Source: Sutterella seckii
GTDB lineage: Bacteria; Pseudomonadota; Gammaproteobacteria; Burkholderiales; Burkholderiaceae_F
DNA: 52,583 nt
Assembly (NCBI RefSeq): GCF_009183815.1
Contig: NZ_WEHX01000007.1
Location: forward strand, 1 to 52,583
Direction: 5' to 3'
Shown: piece after piece, positions 22,890 to 31,660 of the stretch
How the letters are laid out: every line of letters begins with the position of its first letter
How positions within the stretch are numbered: position 1 is the stretch's first letter
Position numbers and translations under genes: made by a program
Notes under the pieces: model-generated
Told to the model about the DNA's origin: nothing
The model's database searches: none
The model's input: the letters and a program-made list of their open reading frames with translations, nothing else

Positions 22890-24980
22890 TTACTTCGCGA
22901 GGCGGGCGATTTCCGCAACGCGGTTCATCACGAGGTAGAGGCGCTTCAGAAGCGCGAGGCGGTTGGCGCGCAGCGCCGGATCCTCGGCATTCACCATCAC
23001 GCTCTCGAAGAACGCGTCGACGGGCGCGCGGAGCTTCGCGATCAGAACGAGCATCTCCTCGAAGCGCCCTTCGGCGTAAAGCACGTCGGCTTCGGGCTCA
23101 ATGGCGGAAAGCTCCTCAAAGAGGCGCTTCTCGGCATCTTCCTTCAGATTCGAGATGTCGATCACATCCTCAACATGGCCTTCGACCTTCTTGAGAATGT
23201 TGCCGATGCGCTTGTTGGCGGCCGAAAGCGCCTCTGACTCGGGGAGAGCCATGAAGGCCTGAACGGCGGCAAGACGCTTCGGGATATCGGCGAGCTTCGC
23301 GAGGTTGAGGGCCAGAATGGCATCCGCTTCCTGAGCCGTGGCGCCGCGGTCGCGCAGCATCACGCGCAGACGGTCAGCGAAGAATTCGGCGAGCGCCGGA
23401 CGATTGTCCGTCACGCCCGGCACTTCCTTTTCAGCAGCCCAGGCGGCGTCGATCATCTCGGGGAGGCTCACATGGAGTTCCTTCTCGATCAGCATGCGCA
23501 GAACGCCGAGCGCATGACGGCGAAGCGCGAAGGGATCCTTCTCGCCCGTCGGGAGCTGACCGATGCCGAAGAGACCCACGAGGGTTTCGAGCTTGTCGGC
23601 AAGCGCCACAGCGAGGCTCACGGGCGTCGAGGGAAGCGCGTCGCCCGCGTAGCGCGGCTGATAGTGCTCGCGAATCGCGAGCGCCACGTCGTCGGCTTCC
23701 TTATCGTGGTGCGCGTAGTATTCGCCCATAATGCCCTGGAGCTCAGGGAATTCGCCCACCATCAGGGTGCGGAGGTCAGCCTTCGCGAGGGTAGCCGCAC
23801 GTTCGGCCTCAGCGCGGTTCGCGCCGATCAGATCGGCGATGGCGCCGGCAATGGCGCGCACGCGGAGCATGCGTTCATACTGGCTGCCGAGCTTATTGTG
23901 GTAGACCACGTGACGCAGACCATCGACGCGGCTTTCAAGCGTCGTGAGGCGGTCCTGGTCGTAGAAGAACTTCGCATCGGCGAGACGCGCGCGGACAACG
24001 CGGGCGTTGCCTTCGGAAATGGCCTTGCCGCCATCCTTCGCAACGAGCTGCGAAACAAGGAGGAACCGGTTCATGAGCTTGCCGGAAGCATCGCGCAGGG
24101 CGAAATACTTCTGGTTGAGCTGCATCGTGAGAATGAGGCATTCTTCCGGAACCTGGAGGAATTCCTTTTCGAACTGGCTCTCATAAATCACCGGCCATTC
24201 CGTGAGCGCGGAGACTTCCTCGAGAAGGTCTTCGGGCATGATGGGCGTGGCATTAAGCGCCTCGGCGCGGGCCTTGAGCTCGGTCTCGATGCGCTCGCGG
24301 CGGGCGTCGTAGCAGGGCTCGACGAAGGCTGCGCGCATCGCGGCTTCGTAGCTGTCGGCATCCGCAATCTCAATGGGCTCATGCGTATGGAAGCGGTGGC
24401 CGCGCGTCGTGCGGCCGGCATTGAGGCCGAAGAGCACGACGGGAACGACGTCGGCGCCGTAGAGCGCCGTGAGGTAGCGGACCGGACGCACGAAGGAGAC
24501 CGTCGTTTCGCCGTCGGCGAGCTGATAGGTCATGACCTTCGGAATCGGGAGGTGCTTCACGGCATAGTCGAGCGCCTTCTGAAGGGCGGGAGCGAGTTCG
24601 GAACCCGGGCGAACGCCTTCGTACACGAGCTGCTCGTTCTTGCCGTCATTGACGCGCTCGAGCTTTTCAACCGGGCAGTCAATGCCGAGCGCCGCCATCT
24701 TCTTCTTAAGAGCGGGCGTGGCCGAACCGTCAGCGGCGATGCCGACCTTGACCGGCACGAGCTTCTGGCGGAAGGTTTCATCCGGGCTCACCGCGCGGAC
24801 GTTCGTGATGTGGACGGCGAGACGGCGCGGCGCACCGTAAACCGTCGTTTTGCTTCCCTCTTCGAGGAAGTGGGCCTCGTCAAGGCTCTTCTGAACGCCT
24901 TCGGCGAAGGCTTCCGAGAGCTTCCTCAGCGCCTTCGGCGGGAGCTCTTCGGTCTGCAGTTCAACGAGAAGATTCGTCAT
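22890..24980 (-). CDS. glyS: Glycyl-tRNA synthetase beta subunit
   Basis: This 696-residue beta subunit of the bacterial alpha2beta2 glycyl-tRNA synthetase contributes tRNA recognition. The start at 24980 (TNLLVELQTEELPPKALR) matches the family N-terminus; a TTG/ATG seven codons earlier is possible but less typical. Conserved blocks include YGAPRRLAVHI near 50, RPVRYLTALYG, ALTEWPVIYESQFEKEFL near 260, YFALRDASGKL, the HD-type region around YYAHHDKEADDVALAIREHYQP near 435, and KDPFALRRHALGVLRML near 510. The C-terminal anticodon-binding part ends FFESVMVNAEDPALRANRLALL. It follows glyQ by about 26 bp. Confidence 0.97.
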   Translation of the reverse strand: MTNLLVELQTEELPPKALRKLSEAFAEGVQKSLDEAHFLEEGSKTTVYGAPRRLAVHITNVRAVSPDETFRQKLVPVKVGIAADGSATPALKKKMAALGIDCPVEKLERVNDGKNEQLVYEGVRPGSELAPALQKALDYAVKHLPIPKVMTYQLADGETTVSFVRPVRYLTALYGADVVPVVLFGLNAGRTTRGHRFHTHEPIEIADADSYEAAMRAAFVEPCYDARRERIETELKARAEALNATPIMPEDLLEEVSALTEWPVIYESQFEKEFLQVPEECLILTMQLNQKYFALRDASGKLMNRFLLVSQLVAKDGGKAISEGNARVVRARLADAKFFYDQDRLTTLESRVDGLRHVVYHNKLGSQYERMLRVRAIAGAIADLIGANRAEAERAATLAKADLRTLMVGEFPELQGIMGEYYAHHDKEADDVALAIREHYQPRYAGDALPSTPVSLAVALADKLETLVGLFGIGQLPTGEKDPFALRRHALGVLRMLIEKELHVSLPEMIDAAWAAEKEVPGVTDNRPALAEFFADRLRVMLRDRGATAQEADAILALNLAKLADIPKRLAAVQAFMALPESEALSAANKRIGNILKKVEGHVEDVIDISNLKEDAEKRLFEELSAIEPEADVLYAEGRFEEMLVLIAKLRAPVDAFFESVMVNAEDPALRANRLALLKRLYLVMNRVAEIARLAK

Positions 24981-25006
24981 TTTCTGTTTGTTCTCCATCA
25001 ACCGTA

Positions 25007-25918
25007 TCAGCGGGCTTTGTGCTTTTTGAGCATCGGGAAGCCGAGGCGCTCGCGCGAATCGTAGTAGCTCTGCGCGACATTTCTCGAAATGGCGCGGATG
25101 CGGGCGATGTAGTGGGCGCGCTCCGTCACGGAAATGGCGCCGTGCGCGTCAAGAAGATTGAATGTGTGGCCGGCCTTCAGAACCATCTCGTAGGCAGGAA
25201 GCGCGAGGTTGAGGTCCATGAGGCGCTTGGCTTCGCCTTCGAAATAATCGAACTGCTTGAGGAGCTTGTCGCAGTCGCTCGCTTCGAAGTTGTACTTCGA
25301 CTGCTCGACTTCGTTCTGGTGGAAGACGTCGCCGTAGGTGAGAACGCGTTCGGAACCGTCCGGATCCTTCCAGGTCGTGAAGACGAGGTCGAAGACGTTG
25401 TCGCAGTTCTGCAGATACATCGTGAGGCGTTCGAGACCATACGTGATCTCGCCCGTGATGGGCTTGCATTCGAGGCCGCCCACCTGCTGGAAGTACGTGA
25501 ACTGCGTCACTTCCATGCCGTTCATCCAGACTTCCCAGCCGAGACCCCAGGCGCCGAGCGTCGGGTTCTCCCAGTTGTCCTCAACGAAGCGGATGTCGTT
25601 CACTTCGGTGTCGACGCCGAGCGCGCGCAGCGACCCGAGATAGAGGTCGACGATATTCGTGGGAGCAGGCTTCAGCACAACCTGATACTGATGATGCTGA
25701 TGCAGGCGGTTGGGATTTTCGCCGTAGCGGCCGTCCTTCGGACGGCGCGAGGGCTGAACGTAGGCGGCACGCCAGGGTTCAGGCCCCAGGGCGCGCAGGA
25801 ACGTGGCGGTATGAGAGGTGCCGGCGCCGACTTCCATGTCGATCGGCTGCAGAAGCGCGCAGCCCTGCCGATTCCAGTATTCCTGCAGGCGCAGGATCAC
25901 TTCCTGAAAAGTAATCAT
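25007..25918 (-). CDS. glyQ: Glycyl-tRNA synthetase alpha subunit
   Basis: This 303-residue class II catalytic subunit shows the opening [20 protein letters not shown], the [23 protein letters not shown] region, [26 protein letters not shown] (motif 2 area) near 55-85, [22 protein letters not shown] near 130 and [13 protein letters not shown] (motif 3 arginine) near 165. Length is normal. It is followed closely by glyS. About 200 bp separate it from lnt upstream; a minus-strand TATAAT at 26008-26003 in that gap could be its -10, but no good -35 was found at proper spacing. Confidence 0.98.
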   Translation of the reverse strand: MITFQEVILRLQEYWNRQGCALLQPIDMEVGAGTSHTATFLRALGPEPWRAAYVQPSRRPKDGRYGENPNRLHQHHQYQVVLKPAPTNIVDLYLGSLRALGVDTEVNDIRFVEDNWENPTLGAWGLGWEVWMNGMEVTQFTYFQQVGGLECKPITGEITYGLERLTMYLQNCDNVFDLVFTTWKDPDGSERVLTYGDVFHQNEVEQSKYNFEASDCDKLLKQFDYFEGEAKRLMDLNLALPAYEMVLKAGHTFNLLDAHGAISVTERAHYIARIRAISRNVAQSYYDSRERLGFPMLKKHKAR

Positions 25919-25950
25919 TGTCGTGTCCGCGCCGCCCGGCGGGGGAGGCG

Positions 25951-25985
25951 CAAAAAATAAGAAGGAAATGCCGCGGGAGGCGGCA
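25951..25985 (-). terminator. Possible weak terminator after lnt
   Basis: On the minus strand TGCCGC (25985-25980) pairs with GCGGCA (25974-25969) and is followed by TTTCCTTCTTATTTTTTG. The stem is short and the T tract interrupted. It lies about 140 bp after lnt, just before the glyQ leader. Confidence 0.4.
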
Positions 25986-26122
25986 CTCGAGGCAAAGCAA
26001 TAATTATATTCGCCTCAATCAGGCGTCTGCCGCGCATGAAGGCCGGCAACATGCGGGCTCTGCGTTCTCCGGGCACTGCTTCATTGCGAATGGGCGCGCA
26101 CCCGGAGACAAAGCTTCCTGCT

Positions 26123-27664
26123 TCAAACGCCCTGAGACCCGCACCTCAGCGCTCTCCGGCCGGCGAAGAAGGCGGCAAAAGCCAACAGAACGGACAGAAT
26201 CAGCGCGGCGGCATTCCCGAAGCGGATATAGGGCGTCGCAGGCCCCTCGCGGAGCTCCACTTCGCGCGTGAGCACATCCTTCCCTGAGCCCCTGGCAAGC
26301 GCCGTCACGCGGCCGTCCGGGCCGACAAAAGCCGAAAAGCCGTCCATATTGACGCTCGCCGCCGGCCGGGCGGAAGCCCGGGCGAGAAGCCGCGTCATAT
26401 CGAGGTGCTGCCCGCTCATCATCGGGTGGAACCAGCCGAGATTTGCCGTCACAAGGAGAAGCTGAGGCGCGCCGTCCGGATCCTTCCAGAAGGAGCGGAG
26501 CACTTCGCCGTCGATGTTCTCGTAGCAGATGAGAACGCCCGCACGGAAGTTCTTCCCGAAGAGAATGTTCTTCTGATCCATGCTCCCGGGAGTCAGATCC
26601 GTGAGCGGAATGCCGAGCAGATCCACAAACCACCGGAAGCCGGGCGGCACAAACTCCCCGAAAGGCACGAGCTTTCTTTTATCCGTCACCGTGAGACGCC
26701 CGTCGGCAGCAAAGAAGGAGGTATTGCGCCAGCCGCCCGCCTCATCGCGCCTGAAGCCGTTGAAGAGCATCGGCACGCCCCCTGCCGCGTCGACAAAGCG
26801 GACCAGCGCCTCCTGATCAGCGGGCTTCAGTCTCAGAATGTCCGTCGTCAGGATGCCTTCGGGCGTGAGAAGAAGCCTCGGGGATTCCCCGGCCGGCCAG
26901 GGTTCCTTCATCAGACTGGAAACAGCGTCGAGGCGCTCAGCTGCCGTGGCCCTGCTCCAGCCGTCGACGACCGGGAGGCCGGGCTGAATCAGGCGAACTT
27001 CCGCACGGCCCGCAGGTTCCGACCAGGTCTCAGTCATGCCCCAGAATCCAAGGCCCTTCAGCACCACCGGAATTAAGAGAAGCCAGAAGCGCGCCCTGGA
27101 TTTTCCGAGAAGGAGTAGAACGAGCGCTGCGAGAGACGCGAAGAAAGCAAAATTGATGAGATGCGCGCCGCCCAGAGGAGCAAGCCCCTCAAGCGACGTA
27201 TCGAGGAGCGCCAGCGCGGGCGTAAGCCACGCAAAATCGGCGAGCCCTTCGCCGCGGAGCCACTCGGCCAGCGTAAGGAAGGCGGCGAGCATAAAGGCGC
27301 GCGAAAGCAGCGTCTTCGAAATCCTGGCAGCAAATCCCGCCGCAGCGCCCCAGAAAAGCGCCAGAAAGGCTGCGAGCAGAATAAGACCGAATAGCGCGAG
27401 CGGCATCGGGAGACGCCCGAACTCATTCATCGAGCGCACTGTCCAGTAGAGGCCCGGCACAAAGAGCCCGAGCGCAAAGAGCCAGGCCCGCAGGAAAGCC
27501 GGCTTAAAGGACTCCGCTCTGACAATCAGGAAAAAGCCGAGCAGAAATGCCGGAAGTCCGAGCCACGTGTAGTGAAAGGGTGCATAGGCCGAAACCGCAA
27601 GCACGCCGGCAGTCAGGGAAAGGCAGGCAGCGCCGAGCGCGCCCGGAAATTTGAAGCGCGTCAC
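26123..27664 (-). CDS. lnt: Apolipoprotein N-acyltransferase Lnt
   Basis: This 513-residue inner-membrane enzyme adds the third acyl chain to lipoproteins such as Pal. A GTG start at 27664 was chosen because AAGGAAGGT lies just before it in the 13-bp gap after corC; a longer frame would begin inside corC. Six to seven hydrophobic segments fill residues 10-205, including ALGLFVPGLYWT. The nitrilase-like periplasmic domain carries the Glu-Lys-Cys triad in LLTPEGIL, TDKRKLVPFGEFVPP and VLICYENID. A final transmembrane helix (AAALILSVLLAFAAFF) precedes the C-terminus. The corC-lnt order is widely conserved. Confidence 0.96.
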   Translation of the reverse strand: MTRFKFPGALGAACLSLTAGVLAVSAYAPFHYTWLGLPAFLLGFFLIVRAESFKPAFLRAWLFALGLFVPGLYWTVRSMNEFGRLPMPLALFGLILLAAFLALFWGAAAGFAARISKTLLSRAFMLAAFLTLAEWLRGEGLADFAWLTPALALLDTSLEGLAPLGGAHLINFAFFASLAALVLLLLGKSRARFWLLLIPVVLKGLGFWGMTETWSEPAGRAEVRLIQPGLPVVDGWSRATAAERLDAVSSLMKEPWPAGESPRLLLTPEGILTTDILRLKPADQEALVRFVDAAGGVPMLFNGFRRDEAGGWRNTSFFAADGRLTVTDKRKLVPFGEFVPPGFRWFVDLLGIPLTDLTPGSMDQKNILFGKNFRAGVLICYENIDGEVLRSFWKDPDGAPQLLLVTANLGWFHPMMSGQHLDMTRLLARASARPAASVNMDGFSAFVGPDGRVTALARGSGKDVLTREVELREGPATPYIRFGNAAALILSVLLAFAAFFAGRRALRCGSQGV

Positions 27665-27677
27665 GGCACCTTCCTTC

Positions 27678-28514
27678 TCAGATTCGCTCAACGGAAAGGA
27701 CTTCAACCTGCCGCTCGTCGCCTTCCTCAATGCAGAAGCGGAAGCCTTTTTCCTCGATCACCTCGCCCACCTTGGGCACATGTTCGAAGCGGTCCGTCAC
27801 CAGGCCGCCGATCGTGTCGCAATAGTTGTCGACGAGCTGAGAGCCGAAATAATTGTTGAACTGATCGATCGGCGTGAGCGCCTTCACGCGCCAGCGGTCG
27901 CCGTCGGCCACGATGTTCGTCTTGCTGTCGTCGTGGTCGAACTCGTCCGAAATGTCGCCGACAATCTGCTCAAGAACGTCCTCAATCGTAATGAGGCCCG
28001 AGATGCTCCCGAACTCGTCGATCACGAGCGCAAGGTGGCTTCGCGTCGTCTTGAAGTCGCGAAGGAGCACGTTGAGGGGCTGGCTTTCCGGGATGAAGCG
28101 CGCGGGGCGCAGGAGCGTCTTCGGATCGACCTTGGGATCGATGAGAAGCTTGAGGAGATCCTTCGCGTGAAGAACGCCGAGGACGTTGTCGAGGTCGTCC
28201 TCCACGGCCGGGAAGCGCGAATGTCCGGACTCAAGCACCATGCGGACCCATTCGGTTCTCGGCTGCGAAAAGTCGATGGCATCGACCTGAGCGCGGGGAA
28301 TCATCAAATCCGACGCACGCAGATCCGGGACCCTGAGCGCCCCCTCGATCATGGAATATGCGTCGGCGGCAATGATGCCGTTGGCCCTTGCTTCAGAAAG
28401 CGCCTCCGCGAAGTCGTTCTTCGCGGATCCCTCGTCGGATTCCCCGTTGCGGAAGGCGGAAGCTATGCGGTCTAAGAGGCCCTTCGAGCGGCCTGAGGCT
28501 GGTTCGCTGGACAT
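27678..28514 (-). CDS. corC: CorC/YbeX-type CBS-domain protein (magnesium/cobalt efflux or envelope stress associated)
   Basis: This 278-residue soluble protein has an acidic N-terminal helix region, a tandem CBS pair at about 65-190 (DLMIPRAQVDAIDFSQ; FIPESQPLNVLLRDFKTTRSHLALVIDEFG) and a C-terminal transporter-associated CorC_HlyC domain (residues about 205-275; DRWRVKALTPIDQFNNYFG and YCDTIGGLVTDRFEHVPKVGE). It lacks the DUF21 membrane domain of larger homologues, matching E. coli YbeX, which is linked genetically to Mg/Co efflux and ribosome maturation. It sits in the ybeZ-ybeY-corC-lnt block, 13 bp before lnt. Confidence 0.93.
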   Translation of the reverse strand: MSSEPASGRSKGLLDRIASAFRNGESDEGSAKNDFAEALSEARANGIIAADAYSMIEGALRVPDLRASDLMIPRAQVDAIDFSQPRTEWVRMVLESGHSRFPAVEDDLDNVLGVLHAKDLLKLLIDPKVDPKTLLRPARFIPESQPLNVLLRDFKTTRSHLALVIDEFGSISGLITIEDVLEQIVGDISDEFDHDDSKTNIVADGDRWRVKALTPIDQFNNYFGSQLVDNYCDTIGGLVTDRFEHVPKVGEVIEEKGFRFCIEEGDERQVEVLSVERI

Positions 28515-28561
28515 TGAAGAAAATAAAAGTTCAGAAACTTTGACTATACCGCGGCGCAGGC

Positions 28562-29014
28562 TCAGTCATGGACCATGCCGATGCGGTCGCTGTACGGATT
28601 GGGGAAGCCGAGTCCCGTGAGAATTTCCGTCTCCTTCGATTCCATCTCCTCGGCTTCCTCATCATTGAGATGGTCGTAGCCGCGGGCATGAAGGACGCCG
28701 TGAACGAGGAGATGGGCAAGATGATCCCGGAAGGGCTTCTCCTGCTCCTTCGCCTGACGCTCGAGCACTGCCGGACAAATCACGATGTCCGCCGTCACGA
28801 CGGGTTCGCGCGTGTAGTCGAAGGTAAGGACGTTCGTTGCATAGTCCTTCCTGCGGTACTGGTGATTGAGCTCGCGCCCTTCGTCCTCAAGAACGAAGCG
28901 GACGGTGAACTCCCCGTCGTGGCCCTCAAGAGCTGCGCGCATCCAGCGCGCCATGGTCGAACGGTGCGGAAGCTCAAAAAGTCCCGCCTGCTGGAGGTGA
29001 AGCGTAAGCGCCAT
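28562..29014 (-). CDS. ybeY: Endoribonuclease/rRNA maturation factor YbeY
   Basis: This 150-residue metal-dependent RNase acts in 16S rRNA 3'-end processing and ribosome quality control. The UPF0054 zinc motif is complete, with H105, H109 and H115 in HGVLHARGYDH. The upstream NHQYRRKDYATNVLTF block contains the conserved arginine. It begins 2 bp after the ybeZ stop and lies 47 bp upstream of corC. In many proteobacteria ybeZ-ybeY-corC form one heat-responsive unit; no separate promoter was identified here. Confidence 0.97.
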   Translation of the reverse strand: MALTLHLQQAGLFELPHRSTMARWMRAALEGHDGEFTVRFVLEDEGRELNHQYRRKDYATNVLTFDYTREPVVTADIVICPAVLERQAKEQEKPFRDHLAHLLVHGVLHARGYDHLNDEEAEEMESKETEILTGLGFPNPYSDRIGMVHD

Positions 29015-29016
29015 GA

Positions 29017-30093
29017 TTAGTTCTCCTCGCGATGATCGTTCCGGCGCGCCTCGCGCTCGGCCTTTCGCGCCGCTTCCTCTGCCTGAGCGGCAGCGTCGTA
29101 GGCTTCAACGATGCGGGCAACGAGCGGATGACGCACGACGTCGGTGCTCCTGAAGTGCGTAAAGCTGATGCCGCGCACGCCTTCGAGCACGCGCGACGCC
29201 TGCTTGAGGCCGGAAAGAACGCCTTTCGGAAGGTCGATCTGCGTGATGTCGCCCGTGATCACGGCCTTGGAGCCGAAGCCGATGCGCGTGAGGAACATCT
29301 TCATCTGCTCGCCCGTCGTGTTCTGCGCCTCGTCAAGAATCACGAAGGCGTTGTTGAGCGTGCGCCCGCGCATGTAGGCAAGCGGCGCGACCTCAATCGA
29401 CTGCCGCTCCATCAGGCGCTGCGCCTTGTCGAACCCCATCAGATCGAAAAGCGCATCGTACAGCGGCCGAAGATAGGGGTCGACCTTCTGAGAAAGGTCG
29501 CCCGGCAGAAAGCCGAGCCGTTCGCCCGCTTCAACCGCCGGACGCGTGAGCACGATTCTCTCCACCGTGCCGCGCTCGAAAGCGTCGACCGCAGCCGCTA
29601 CGGCAAGATAGGTCTTGCCCGTGCCTGCCGGCCCGATGCCGAAGCTGATGTCGTGCTCAAGAATCGCCCTCAGGTACGCGCGCTGATTGGGCGTGCGGCC
29701 GCGCAGGTCGCGCCGGCGCGTCTTGAGGACGGGCTCTCCCGCCCCCATTTCGCCTGACTCCATCTGCTCGGTGCGGTAGACGTCGTCGCCCCCGACAAAG
29801 TGCCACTGCACGTCGTCGACGGTGAGCTCCTTGCCGGTGCGGTTGACGCGGTCAAGGAGCACCTCGAGCGCGCGAAGAGCGCGCCTTGCGGCATGCGCCT
29901 CGCCCGTCACGCGAAACTGTGCGCCGCGACGGGAAATCGTGACGTTGAGAATCGTCTCCATCTGACGGAGATTTTCATCGAGCGGGCCGCAAAGGTGCGC
30001 GAGCGCCGCTCCATTGTCGGCAGCAACGAAGGAAAGGTGCTCCACCTTTGCGGGCGCCTCATTCATTGCCTTCTTTTTTCCATCCTCGGACAT
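29017..30093 (-). CDS. ybeZ: PhoH-family ATPase YbeZ
   Basis: This 358-residue cytoplasmic NTPase partners with YbeY in RNA metabolism. The start at 30093 is supported by AAGGA 6 bases upstream. An N-terminal KH-like segment (LDENLRQMETILNVTISRRGAQFRVTG) precedes the PhoH core: Walker A GPAGTGKT near 165, TRPAVEAGERLGFLPGDL near 195, PLYDAL, and Walker B FVILDEAQNTTGEQMKMFLTR near 260, followed by SKAVITGDITQIDLP. The C-terminal tail is rich in Ala, Arg and Glu. It lies 22 bp downstream of miaB on the same strand. Confidence 0.95.
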   Translation of the reverse strand: MSEDGKKKAMNEAPAKVEHLSFVAADNGAALAHLCGPLDENLRQMETILNVTISRRGAQFRVTGEAHAARRALRALEVLLDRVNRTGKELTVDDVQWHFVGGDDVYRTEQMESGEMGAGEPVLKTRRRDLRGRTPNQRAYLRAILEHDISFGIGPAGTGKTYLAVAAAVDAFERGTVERIVLTRPAVEAGERLGFLPGDLSQKVDPYLRPLYDALFDLMGFDKAQRLMERQSIEVAPLAYMRGRTLNNAFVILDEAQNTTGEQMKMFLTRIGFGSKAVITGDITQIDLPKGVLSGLKQASRVLEGVRGISFTHFRSTDVVRHPLVARIVEAYDAAAQAEEAARKAEREARRNDHREEN

Positions 30094-30115
30094 GACAGTT
30101 CCTTAGAGATGCGTC

Positions 30116-31441
30116 TCAGACGAGTTCGCCGCCGAGCGTATGCGGAAAGACTTCCGTGATGCGCACGTTCGCCATCTGATTGATGAGCGACGCCGGGCCG
30201 GGGAAATTTACGATGCGGTTGTTGTCCGTCCGGGCCATCAGTTCGCCTTCGCCGCGTCTGGCAGGCCCGAGAACGAGCACACGCTCGATTTTACCGAGCA
30301 TGCCGCGGCTGATTTCCGAAGCATTCTCATCAATGCGCTTCTGCAGACGCTGCAGGCGCGCGAGCTTCACGCTGTAGGGCGTGTCGTCGGGAAGCCGTGC
30401 GGCCGGCGTGCCGGGGCGCGGACTGTAGACAAAGCTGAAGCTTGCATCAAACCCGACGTCCTCAATGAGATCCATCGTGCGCTCGAAGTCGTCTTCCGTT
30501 TCGCCGGGGAACCCGACGATGATGTCGGTGGCGATTGAAATTCCGGGACGCGTCGCCTTGAGGCGGCGGATGATCGATTTGTATTCAAGCGCCGTATAGC
30601 CGCGCTTCATGGCGGCAAGGATTCGGTCGGACCCCGACTGCACCGGCAGATGCACGTGGGAGACGAGCTTCGGGAGCTTCTTATACGCATCAATCAGACG
30701 CTGCGTGAATTCGCGCGGATGGCTCGTCGTATAGCGAATGCGCTCAATCCCCTCAATCTCGCTCACGTATTCGAGAAGGAGCGCAAAGTCCGCCTCATCG
30801 CCGGCAGGCGTCCGTCCGCGGTAGGCATTCACGTTCTGTCCGAGAAGCGTCACTTCCTTCACGCCCTGGTCAGCAAGCTGAGCGACTTCAACGAGAACGT
30901 CGACCAGAGGACGCGAAATTTCTTCGCCTCGCGTATAGGGAACGACGCAGTAAGTGCAGTACTTGGAGCATCCTTCCATAATCGAAACGAAGGCCGCGGC
31001 TCCGCTCGCATGCGGAGCGGGCAGCGAATCAAACTTTTCGATTTCCGGGAAGCTCACGTCGACCTGCGCGCGGCCGGTTTTTTCCCGTTCAGCTAGGAGC
31101 TCGGGGATGCGGTGCAGCGTCTGCGGTCCGAAGACGACGTCCACCCAGGGTGCGCGGTCAAGAATCTTCCTTCCTTCCTGACTTGCCACGCAGCCGCCCA
31201 CGGCAATCATCATGCCGGGATGACACTTCTTCGCCTCGCGAATGCGGCCTAAGTCGGAAAAGACCTTTTCCTGCGCTTTTTCGCGGATGGAGCATGTATT
31301 CAGAATGACGACGTCGGCCTCATCGAGACTTTCCGTCTTTTCAAGGCCCATGCGTTCTTCGAGCAGATCAGCAATGCGCCCGGAGTCGTAGTCGTTCATT
31401 TGGCAGCCGAAGCTGCGGAGATAGAGTTTTTTCGCGGTCAC
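30116..31441 (-). CDS. miaB: tRNA-2-methylthio-N6-dimethylallyladenosine synthase MiaB
   Basis: This 441-residue radical-SAM methylthiotransferase modifies A37 of tRNAs reading UNN codons. The N-terminal UPF0004 domain has its cluster cysteines at C13, C50 and C84. The radical-SAM triad is C158, C162 and C165 in [10 protein letters not shown], followed by [12 protein letters not shown]. The C-terminal TRAM region includes [29 protein letters not shown] at 31441 was taken as the start; the ribosome site is weak. A terminator for the upstream tRNA gene lies only 33-62 bp before it, so its promoter must overlap that hairpin, or the gene depends on readthrough. Confidence 0.96.
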   Translation of the reverse strand: MTAKKLYLRSFGCQMNDYDSGRIADLLEERMGLEKTESLDEADVVILNTCSIREKAQEKVFSDLGRIREAKKCHPGMMIAVGGCVASQEGRKILDRAPWVDVVFGPQTLHRIPELLAEREKTGRAQVDVSFPEIEKFDSLPAPHASGAAAFVSIMEGCSKYCTYCVVPYTRGEEISRPLVDVLVEVAQLADQGVKEVTLLGQNVNAYRGRTPAGDEADFALLLEYVSEIEGIERIRYTTSHPREFTQRLIDAYKKLPKLVSHVHLPVQSGSDRILAAMKRGYTALEYKSIIRRLKATRPGISIATDIIVGFPGETEDDFERTMDLIEDVGFDASFSFVYSPRPGTPAARLPDDTPYSVKLARLQRLQKRIDENASEISRGMLGKIERVLVLGPARRGEGELMARTDNNRIVNFPGPASLINQMANVRITEVFPHTLGGELV

Positions 31442-31473
31442 GGCTTATACCCGTTGCGTGAAATATGCAGATA

Positions 31474-31503
31474 AGAAAAAAGCCCCGCACACTGGCAGGG
31501 CTT
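31474..31503 (-). terminator. Terminator after the tRNA gene
   Basis: On the minus strand AAGCCC (31503-31498) pairs with GGGCTT (31485-31480), followed by TTTTTCTT. It lies 12 bp past the tRNA 3' end. Confidence 0.8.
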
Positions 31504-31514
31504 CCTTCGAAATT

Positions 31515-31591
31515 TGGTGGCGCATCACGGATTCGAACCGCGGACACAAGGATTATGATTCCTCTGCTCTAACCGACTGAGCTAATGCGCC
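31515..31591 (-). tRNA. tRNA-Met (anticodon CAT), probably elongator
   Basis: The 77-nt minus-strand sequence folds as a standard cloverleaf. The acceptor stem is GGCGCAT / ATGCGCC with an encoded CCA end, the D-arm is GCTCAGTCGGTTAGAGC, and the anticodon stem GAGGA / TCCTT surrounds loop ATCATAA with CAT at positions 34-36. The T-arm is CGCGGTTCGAATCCGTG with the GTTCGAATC loop. CAT can also be tRNA-Ile2, whose C34 becomes lysidine. The non-mismatched first pair argues against initiator. Elongator Met was chosen by overall resemblance, with the Ile2 alternative open. Confidence 0.9.
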
Positions 31592-31603
31592 GAAGAGGAT
31601 GTG

Positions 31604-31632
31604 ATTATGCCGATCACTTTTTAAAACGTCAA
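31604..31632 (-). promoter_or_regulatory. Promoter of the tRNA gene
   Basis: On the minus strand TTGACG (31632-31627) and CATAAT (31609-31604) are 17 bp apart, each one base from consensus. The predicted start is a few bases before the tRNA 5' end at 31591. Confidence 0.75.
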
Positions 31633-31660
31633 GGCTGGGAGATGAATTAGTTACAACTAA

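Noticed and set aside
23472-25064. 530-residue plus-strand open frame
   Set aside because: Antisense of glyS; no domain, and it crosses the glyS-glyQ junction.
31515-31591. Initiator tRNA-Met
   Set aside because: The first acceptor pair is a normal G-C pair; bacterial initiators have a mismatch at 1-72.
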